Assembly (NCBI GenBank): GCA_016198705.1
Contig: JACQIA010000089.1
Coordinates: 1-37,021 of the forward strand
DNA length: 37,021 nt
Origin: Candidatus Aenigmatarchaeota archaeon
GTDB taxonomy: Archaea > Aenigmatarchaeota > Aenigmatarchaeia > CG10238-14 > SCSR01
Reading direction: 5' to 3'
The notes below the pieces were generated by a model. It did no database searches. It was given only the letters and a program-made list of their open reading frames with translations, and was not told the origin of the DNA. Shown piece by piece: positions 31,280 to 37,021 of this stretch (position 1 is its first letter; the number at the start of each line of letters is the position of its first letter). The position numbers and the translations under genes were made by a program.

Positions 31280-32353
31280 ATGCGACAGTTTAATATTTTA
31301 GGTGCAGGTTTGTCAGGTTTGTCAGCCGCCATAAATTTAGCTGAAGCGGGCTTTAAAGTAAATGTATTTGATGTGCGAAAGGATAGTGGAGCGAGATTTG
31401 AAGGGGATTTGCAAGGGTTAGAGAATTGGACTAATGAAATTAGTATTTTAGAAGATTTAAAAGAAATGAACATAAAAGTTAATTTCCATTGCAATCCTTT
31501 TAAAAAAGTTTTTCTTACGGATGGTAGAAAAACGTCTGAGATTAATTTTTCAAGACCAATGTTTTATTTAGTTAAGCGGGGTACTATGGTGGATAGTATA
31601 GATCAAGGTCTCAAAAGACAAGCTATTGACAAAGGTGTGCAAATAAGCTATAACACAAAATTCGAAAGTAAAGCAGATATTATTGCAACAGGTCCTAAGC
31701 CTAGTGGTAGACTCTTTGGAATAGATAGAGGTATTGTTTTTGATACTGAAATAGAGGATACAGCTGTAGCAATTGTCAATACTGAAGCCACATATAAAGC
31801 ATATTCCTATCTTTTAGTAACTGAAGGCTACGGATGTATAGCTACTGTTTTATATGATAAATTTCATCTTGTAAATAAATGCTTGGAAAGAACTAAAGAA
31901 ATAGCCATCAAACTCTTTGATGTAAAAATAAAAAATGAAAAGGGTGTTGGTGGCATTGGTAATTTTATATATCCACAAAAACTTCAAGAAAATGACAGTC
32001 TATTTGTCGGTGAGGCTGGTGGTTTACAAGAAGCTTTATGGGGGTTCGGAATGAGATATGCAATGACTTCTGGCTATTTAGCTGCTAATAGCATTACTCA
32101 GGGGCTTCAGTATAAGAAATTAGTTGATGAAAAATTCGACAACCAATTTAAAGCGTCTATAGTAAATCGTTTTATGTGGGAAATTATGATTGGCAAAGCA
32201 ATCAATTGGCTAAAATTTAATTATAAAACCTATTCTAAAAAAGACACACTAAAATTTTTCAACAAACTTTATAATTTCACTTTAACATATCAAAAACTAC
32301 TTTATCCAATTGCGTATCTTTGGTTTAAGTCTAAATACAAAGGTGTTATGTAA
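31280..32353 (+). CDS. GGR-like FAD-dependent oxidoreductase
   Basis: 357 residues. An N-terminal FAD fold GAGLSG (8-13) with acidic end D31 is followed by a second FAD signature, VGEAGGLQEALWGFGMRYAM (243-262). The C-terminal third is rich in aromatic and basic residues with hydrophobic helices, fitting a membrane-associated enzyme. The plan resembles geranylgeranyl reductases (saturation of isoprenoid chains) and is shorter than CrtI-type desaturases. The adjacent ferredoxin is its likely donor. TTAAATAAAG centred 27 bases before the ATG indicates a leaderless message. Reductase versus other flavoprotein activity is not proven. Confidence 0.85.
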   Translation: MRQFNILGAGLSGLSAAINLAEAGFKVNVFDVRKDSGARFEGDLQGLENWTNEISILEDLKEMNIKVNFHCNPFKKVFLTDGRKTSEINFSRPMFYLVKRGTMVDSIDQGLKRQAIDKGVQISYNTKFESKADIIATGPKPSGRLFGIDRGIVFDTEIEDTAVAIVNTEATYKAYSYLLVTEGYGCIATVLYDKFHLVNKCLERTKEIAIKLFDVKIKNEKGVGGIGNFIYPQKLQENDSLFVGEAGGLQEALWGFGMRYAMTSGYLAANSITQGLQYKKLVDEKFDNQFKASIVNRFMWEIMIGKAINWLKFNYKTYSKKDTLKFFNKLYNFTLTYQKLLYPIAYLWFKSKYKGVM

Positions 32354-32367
32354 ACAAATAAAAAGGC

Positions 32368-32781
32368 TTAAAATTTAAATTCTACCCATTTTATTTGCTT
32401 CTGCTCAACCAATTCTTTAATTTTCCTTTGAATATTTGACAGCTTACTGTTTCCAGATTTAATTTCGCAAAACACTATCTGACGTATATTCCCATTATCA
32501 GAATATCCATCAAAAATTACCAAATCTATGGGATCTCCTAACCATCTCACATCATGTGGATTATAAGTGAACCTATCTAAAAAAGGGACGAACTTCTCTA
32601 AAGTTTTTCCAGATAATACGCGAGCACTCCTCTGTATTGCGTCTTGTCGAATCCTTTTTTCTTCCTTGTCTAACCATTCTTTAATCTTTTGCTCAAATTT
32701 GTATCGCCATCTCAAATCCTTGATGACAAAGTAAACCAGCAAAATAGTTAATACTATCACAGCCAATTCTAGAAGGACCAT
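32368..32781 (-). CDS. COG4741-like predicted endonuclease with N-terminal membrane helix
   Basis: 137 residues. An N-terminal membrane segment (about 3-20) and a charged coiled region lead into a PD-(D/E)xK core. There DPIDLVIFDG (D86) and FCEIKSGNS (E106, K108) are the catalytic pattern, preceded by SARVLSGKTLEKFVPFL and YNPHDVRWLG. The layout matches predicted secreted or anchored endonucleases distantly related to archaeal Holliday-junction resolvases. The function is unproven; it is probably unrelated to the lipid genes on either side. Confidence 0.85.
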   Translation of the reverse strand: MVLLELAVIVLTILLVYFVIKDLRWRYKFEQKIKEWLDKEEKRIRQDAIQRSARVLSGKTLEKFVPFLDRFTYNPHDVRWLGDPIDLVIFDGYSDNGNIRQIVFCEIKSGNSKLSNIQRKIKELVEQKQIKWVEFKF

Positions 32782-32825
32782 TAAACCAACTATAAAATAG
32801 TTCTAAATCTTCAACTATAATAATT

Positions 32826-33554
32826 TCATTCAAAGACTATTCTAGAATCAACAGCTATGGCATCTTTACTCAAGACAACTACAGGATTAATATCAATCTC
32901 TTTTATTCTGGGATTTTTTTCTAATAATTTTGATGTGTTTAATAAAATTTTCGTCAAAGATGCAATATCGTATTTTATGCCTCTGTAACCTTGCAGTATT
33001 TTATATCCTTTTATTTCCCTTATCATAGATTCTGCATCTTGCTTGTTTATAGGAGCTATTCTGAAAGCAACATCATTAAAAACTTCTGTAAATATTCCAC
33101 CCAAGCCAAACATAATAACATGCCCGAACTGCTCATCTGATTTACAACCAATGATTATCTCCAATCCACCATCTATCATATTTTGAACAAGCACTCCATC
33201 GACTTTAGTTTTAGGCGCTTTCCTTTTAGCATTTTTAAGCAAAGTTTGGTAAGCAGATTTCAATTCCATCTCATTTCTAATGTTCAATTGAACTCCACCT
33301 ACATCGGTTTTATGAGTTATTGATGAACTAACCACTTTGATAGCAACTGGATAACCTATTTGTTTAGCATAATTTATTGCATACTGCAGTGTTTTTGCAA
33401 ACTTTGATTTAGGAACATGTATTTGATACTTTTGTAGGATTTTAAGCGATTTCTCTAAGCTTAGAACCTTACTAACATTGTTCATAATTAAATGATTTTG
33501 TTCCTTGCTAAATAAACTTGATAGAACACTCGAAATTTTATTAGCTAAATCCAT
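32826..33554 (-). CDS. Acyl-CoA synthetase (ADP-forming) beta-type ATP-grasp subunit
   Basis: 242 residues of the ATP-grasp_5 family (beta subunit of archaeal acetyl/acyl-CoA synthetase). SKFAKTLQYAINYAKQIGYPVAIKVVS and THKTDVGGVQLN form the ATP-grasp N-terminal part. VDGVLVQNMI, GHVIMFGLGGIFTEVFNDV and EIDINPVVV are the family signatures. The enzyme makes ATP from acyl-CoA, ADP and phosphate, or the reverse. The alpha subunit with the CoA-binding and phosphohistidine domains is not in the window. The gene overlaps the preceding glycosyltransferase by 14 bases, so the two are co-translated, which is an unexpected pair. Confidence 0.92.
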   Translation of the reverse strand: MDLANKISSVLSSLFSKEQNHLIMNNVSKVLSLEKSLKILQKYQIHVPKSKFAKTLQYAINYAKQIGYPVAIKVVSSSITHKTDVGGVQLNIRNEMELKSAYQTLLKNAKRKAPKTKVDGVLVQNMIDGGLEIIIGCKSDEQFGHVIMFGLGGIFTEVFNDVAFRIAPINKQDAESMIREIKGYKILQGYRGIKYDIASLTKILLNTSKLLEKNPRIKEIDINPVVVLSKDAIAVDSRIVFE

Positions 33555-34218
33555 TGGCTATAATCTTGGCTAGCTCCTTAGGATTTAACAAAAGTTTACT
33601 TCCAAATATCCCACCATCTCTAAGTTTTATAGGAATGGGAACGGCATTTATTTTATAATCTAGAGCTAGTGCTTTAGCATTCATCTCAGCTTCTATTTCG
33701 AAATTGTTGCTTCTGATGTCTAATTTATTGAAATCCCTTTTGCGAATAACTCTAAATCCTGCTAATGGATCAGAGACATCAGGCCCCATTTTTCTGAATT
33801 TCCTTAAAAACAAATTAACAAAACCGTATTTATAAATCATAAAAAATATCTTTGTGGTCTTGTCTTTAGTTTTACTTAAATCCCTACATCCTAAGACTAA
33901 GTTGCAACCTTTTAGTTTTTCCAACAACATTGGTATATAGGCTGATGGATCGGTCCCGTCCCCATCTAAAAAAACTAGTATGCCCCCCCTGCTTATTTTT
34001 ATAGCTTCTTTAACAGCTCTTCCCTTTCCTCCTTTATTAATTTTTATGACTTTTGCGTTGAATAATTTAGCTATTTCTGGCGTTGAATCTTCAGAAGAAT
34101 CCGCCACAATAATCTCCGAATGATGCCGTAATTTATTCGGAATAGAAGACAATACTTTTCCTATAGTAGTTTCTTCATTTTTCGTAGGAATGATGATGCT
34201 ATATTTTGGTTTAGACAT
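33541..34218 (-). CDS. GT2-family glycosyltransferase (dolichol-phosphate sugar synthase-like)
   Basis: 225 residues. GT-A fold of family 2: YSIIIPTKNEE (nucleotide site), ADSSEDSTP, GGKGRAVKEAI and LDGDGTDPS (metal-binding D85/D87/D90) are visible, followed by DPLAGFRVIRK. There is no membrane domain, unlike GtrB-type proteins, so it is a soluble or peripheral DPM1-like enzyme transferring a sugar to a polyprenyl phosphate or lipid head group. Its location among isoprenoid genes fits a lipid-linked sugar product. Co-translated with the ATP-grasp subunit. Confidence 0.92.
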   Translation of the reverse strand: MSKPKYSIIIPTKNEETTIGKVLSSIPNKLRHHSEIIVADSSEDSTPEIAKLFNAKVIKINKGGKGRAVKEAIKISRGGILVFLDGDGTDPSAYIPMLLEKLKGCNLVLGCRDLSKTKDKTTKIFFMIYKYGFVNLFLRKFRKMGPDVSDPLAGFRVIRKRDFNKLDIRSNNFEIEAEMNAKALALDYKINAVPIPIKLRDGGIFGSKLLLNPKELAKIIANGFS

Positions 34219-34344
34219 ATGAAATCGTCTTTTATGATCTTAATTATCTCATTTTTCTATTTAATTGCTTATATAACAGTCAGCTTTAAAAAGAGTTTAT
34301 AATATTTATTACTAATATAAAAAAATTATAATCGAGTGGAATTA

Positions 34345-35562
34345 ATGGTAAAATCAGAATATGATGTAATTATTGTAGGCGGAGGTCCGTCTGGATCAGC
34401 TTGTGCCATTTTCCTAAGTAAATATGGCCATAAAGTTCTGCTGGTCGATAAAGCAAGATTCCCGAGAGATAAAGCTTGCGGTGACGGTATTACTGGTAAG
34501 TCGGAGGCTATTCTAAAAGAGTTGGATTTAATTGATGATATCGAATCTAATCCGCACGGCATATTTAAAGGGGCACTTTTCTATCTAAAAAATCAAAAAA
34601 TTGAAATAGGATTTGACGAACCCTACCATGTAGTAAGAAGGCTTGTATTCGATAATATACTTTTTCAAAAGGCAAAGAGTTTGGTTGATACTATGGAAGG
34701 GTTTACTGTAACGGGTTTAGTTCTTGAAAACAACAAAGTAGTTGGAATAAAAGGAATGGATTATGAAACAAAGCAAGAGAAAATCTTAAAATCTAAAATT
34801 ATAGTGGGTGCAGATGGGGCAACTTCTGTTATAGCACGCGAAATGGGTCTAGCTGAATTCAAGCCTGAACATCATGCTTCTGCTTTGCGAATTTATTATA
34901 AAAATATTAAAGATCTCAGTCCAAAATTAGAATTATATTTCTTTGAGAGTTTGATGTCAGGATATTTTTGGATATTTCCACTTGAGAATAACATGGCAAA
35001 TGTTGGATTAGGTATGTCAACCAGTAATGTTCAAAAGAATAATATAAACTTACAGGAACTTTTATTCAGAGAAATTAAAAACAATCCAATACTAAGTGAA
35101 AGGTTTAAAGATGCTGAAATAGTTGAAGGGAGTTTACGAGGCTGGAATTTGCCTTTAGTTATGAATAAAAGGAAATTGTACGGAAATGGTTTTGTCTTGC
35201 TTGGCGATGCTGGAGCTTTGATAGATCCATTTACAGGAGAGGGCATTGGGCCTGGCTTAGTAAGCGCAAAGATTGCTTCACAAGTTATCAATCAAGCGCT
35301 AGAACAAGGTGATTTTTCAGAAAAAATATTTAGAAAATATCAAAAGGGAATGTCGAAAATTTATATAGAACCTTACATGAAATATATTTTATTATCGAAG
35401 TTTGTAGGCAAGTTCAAATGGTTATTTAATCGTGCCATTAAAAAATTGGAAAATGATGAGAGTTTTAAACAACTTGTCACAATGTCGCTTTCAGATACGG
35501 AAAAACGTAAAAAGTTCACTGTGTGGACTGGATTAAAGTTATTATTTAAAGCACTCTTCTAA
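34345..35562 (+). CDS. Geranylgeranyl reductase family protein
   Basis: About 405 residues. FAD-binding GGGPSGSA (12-19), ending VDKARFP, and the family hallmark FPRDKACGDGITGK (39-52) are present. Also present are GADGATSVIAREMG and GDAGALIDPFTGEGIGPGLVSAK. This is the archaeal digeranylgeranyl-glycerophospholipid reductase group, which hydrogenates isoprenoid chains of membrane lipids or quinones. The ATG is chosen over a GTG three codons earlier, because GAGTGGA precedes it with correct spacing. A UbiA gene follows after 27 bases on the same strand, probably in the same transcript. Confidence 0.94.
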   Translation: MVKSEYDVIIVGGGPSGSACAIFLSKYGHKVLLVDKARFPRDKACGDGITGKSEAILKELDLIDDIESNPHGIFKGALFYLKNQKIEIGFDEPYHVVRRLVFDNILFQKAKSLVDTMEGFTVTGLVLENNKVVGIKGMDYETKQEKILKSKIIVGADGATSVIAREMGLAEFKPEHHASALRIYYKNIKDLSPKLELYFFESLMSGYFWIFPLENNMANVGLGMSTSNVQKNNINLQELLFREIKNNPILSERFKDAEIVEGSLRGWNLPLVMNKRKLYGNGFVLLGDAGALIDPFTGEGIGPGLVSAKIASQVINQALEQGDFSEKIFRKYQKGMSKIYIEPYMKYILLSKFVGKFKWLFNRAIKKLENDESFKQLVTMSLSDTEKRKKFTVWTGLKLLFKALF

Positions 35563-35589
35563 ATTCCGATTAGATATAAAGTGAATTAA

Positions 35590-36441
35590 ATGGAAATAAA
35601 CGATTTACTAACTCTAATAAGATTCAAAAACATTACGATTGCAGTATTCTATATTTTAATTTTTTCCACATTGATAACACGAAGCTTTGTTGCATCTGAT
35701 TTTGCATTAATTTTAATATCAAATTTGCTAGCAATTTGGACAATTTACAGTTTTAATGATCTAGAAGATGCAAAAGTAGAAACCCATTTGAAAAAAAGGA
35801 GGAAATTTTTCCATAAAAATTTAATAATCAATGAAAAGATTACACTGAAAGAAGCGCTTATCATAACTTTGATTTTAGCAATATCAGCATCGTTAATTTC
35901 TATGACAATCGCAAACTCAAATTTCGTACTTGTCATATTAATTTTGACCATAGGATTTCTGTATTCTGAAAGACATTTTCGATTGAAGTCAAAACCACCT
36001 TTAGATGTGTTATCACATGCATTTATTGGTCCTTTAATATCACTAAGCATTTTTATTAATACTGGAATTAATTCGATTACGATATTAGCATTATTTTCAT
36101 TTTTCTTAGGTTCACTAATACCAGAAATCTTAAACCAACGCTATGATTATCAAATAGATAAAAAGAATAAAATAAAAACTACAGTTCAAATTTTAGGAAA
36201 AGGCTTTTCATTGAAATTGATAATACTTATGTCATTTACAATAATTCTTCTGAATGGTGGAATATTTTTCTTATATGGTGGCAAGAATTTGGCGTTACTC
36301 TACTTGAGTTTAGTACCATTCTTAATCATGTTTTTATTTAAAAAAGTCAGACAATTATTAGAAAAGAGGCCAGTTATTTTAGTTATTCCTCTTGCAATAA
36401 ATATTTTCATATTGCTCTTAGGATTTTTAAATATTGTCTAA
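35590..36441 (+). CDS. UbiA-family prenyltransferase
   Basis: 283 residues with about eight or nine membrane helices. First Asp motif FNDLEDAKVET (N56, D57, D60) and second Asp motif NQRYDYQIDKKNKIKTT (D186, D190) are both intact, so it is likely catalytically active. UbiA enzymes attach prenyl chains to glycerol lipids, aromatic rings, hemes or sugars, or elongate carotenoids. It lies downstream of GGR and its stop overlaps by four bases that of another UbiA gene on the opposite strand. The acceptor cannot be inferred. Confidence 0.92.
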   Translation: MEINDLLTLIRFKNITIAVFYILIFSTLITRSFVASDFALILISNLLAIWTIYSFNDLEDAKVETHLKKRRKFFHKNLIINEKITLKEALIITLILAISASLISMTIANSNFVLVILILTIGFLYSERHFRLKSKPPLDVLSHAFIGPLISLSIFINTGINSITILALFSFFLGSLIPEILNQRYDYQIDKKNKIKTTVQILGKGFSLKLIILMSFTIILLNGGIFFLYGGKNLALLYLSLVPFLIMFLFKKVRQLLEKRPVILVIPLAINIFILLLGFLNIV

Positions 36442-37021
36442 ATAAAATTCAGCACCAAAAATAATATAAAGAAAATTATTGTCAATTGAATCAATCTTCT
36501 TCTGAAATAGTACAACAGAAGTTGTTCGCGCCTCTTATTATTCAAACTATCATATAGAGGTTCAAACAAGAAGTAAGATAAGGGAAGATATATTAAAGAT
36601 TTAATTGGAAATATAGAAATAATTACGCCTGCTAAAACTATAAACAACAAAGATATCAGCAAGACAATCGATAGCTTAATAGAATTTCTTTTGCCGATAA
36701 CTATAACAGTTGTTTTTATAAATTTTTTGTCAACATCAAAATCCCGTATTTCTTGCAACAATTGTATTATCAAAAATATGTTAAAAATTATAACCATTGA
36801 AAACAAAATAGCAAAATCAAATTGTATATAAAAAGAACTAACCATTATAAAAATTATAGCTGGGCTTAATCCGTGATAAATTAGATCGAGTGGTGGTCTA
36901 GATTTAGCCTTAATAAAAAATGAGTATGTAGATGAAATTAGAATAAGAATTAAAGACATATAGAATAAATTATCAGGTAACAAAAATGCGAAAATTATAG
37001 ACATTAGTAAAAATAAAATTA
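36438..37021 (-). CDS. UbiA-family prenyltransferase, partial
   Basis: The frame remains open to the right edge; about 194 residues are visible and the true start lies outside. Membrane helices alternate with loops, and the second Asp motif QEIRDFDVDKKFIKTTVIVIG is intact. The first NDxxD motif would lie in the missing N-terminal part. SRPPLDLIYHGLSP is like the PPLDVLSHAFIGP of the neighbouring UbiA, so the two are related by duplication. It is convergent with that gene with four bases of overlap. Substrate unknown. Confidence 0.88.
   Translation of the reverse strand, partial: ILFLLMSIIFAFLLPDNLFYMSLILILISSTYSFFIKAKSRPPLDLIYHGLSPAIIFIMVSSFYIQFDFAILFSMVIIFNIFLIIQLLQEIRDFDVDKKFIKTTVIVIGKRNSIKLSIVLLISLLFIVLAGVIISIFPIKSLIYLPLSYFLFEPLYDSLNNKRREQLLLYYFRRRLIQLTIIFFILFLVLNFI

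Noticed and set aside
34219-34302. 27-codon frame MKSSFMILIISFF... divergent from the glycosyltransferase
   Set aside because: It begins on the base next to the glycosyltransferase start with no ribosome binding site or TATA position left for both; such short hydrophobic frames are common by chance in AT-rich DNA.

Overview
The window reads as a gene-dense, AT-rich archaeal chromosome segment. The evidence is a CDC48/VAT-type double AAA ATPase, archaeal TATA boxes 25-30 bases ahead of leaderless starts, prepilin-like secreted proteins, a DtxR-type repressor with TTAGG operators, two geranylgeranyl-reductase-like flavoproteins and three UbiA prenyltransferases. Small genes, 4-base ATGA overlaps, many zinc-ribbon miniproteins and a bacterial-type MetK fit a DPANN-like or other small-genome archaeon. 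The lineage is an inference from gene content, not something read directly.

Layout. 1-1.9 kb: the end of an AbrB-fold gene, an IS6/IS240-like transposase with a SWIM finger, and an unrecognised coiled-coil protein. 2.0-5.4 kb: a tight four-gene operon with an unknown acidic protein, a SelW/Rdx-like CxxC protein, CDC48, and a small HExxHxxGxxD putative metalloprotease. 5.4-7.2 kb: an XRE-CBS regulator divergent from a bacterial-type metK that carries a one-base frameshift inside its GHPDK motif. 7.2-13.4 kb: a 1363-residue secreted Cys-repeat protein, a small membrane protein, RNase HI, a mini-pilin with a Cys module, and a RecB/Cas4-like nuclease. 13.4-13.9 kb has no large gene; it holds one 43-codon CxxC ORF and a repeat/hairpin patch. 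13.9-19.6 kb: a HAD phosphatase, a ZIP transporter with a small membrane partner divergent from its likely DtxR repressor, a MinD-membrane protein pair, a CBS protein, a zinc ribbon and a LamG pilin-like protein.

19.7-27.9 kb is a nearly complete UMP pathway: pyrD, pyrC, pyrI, pyrB, pyrE, pyrF, plus prs and rpiB, which supply PRPP. It is split by a secreted somatomedin-B-like protein and a second mini-pilin that share one TATA element. Carbamoyl-phosphate synthetase is not in the window. 27.8-28.6 kb: a membrane-anchored SNase and a zinc-ribbon protein.

28.6-37.0 kb is an isoprenoid/lipid region: UbiA, PAP2 phosphatase, squalene/phytoene-synthase-like enzyme, ferredoxin, GGR-like reductase, a COG4741-like nuclease, an orphan ATP-grasp acyl-CoA synthetase subunit, GT2 glycosyltransferase, a second GGR, and two more UbiA proteins, the last cut by the window edge. 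Together these could make a reduced, head-to-head-condensed or prenylated lipid whose product cannot be named from sequence.

The best leads are the CDC48-metzincin-SelW operon with C-terminal -YIG tails (also on an unlinked 54-residue protein), the isoprenoid cluster, the prfB-like frameshift in metK, the twin-operator metal regulon, and the Cys-rich surface proteins.
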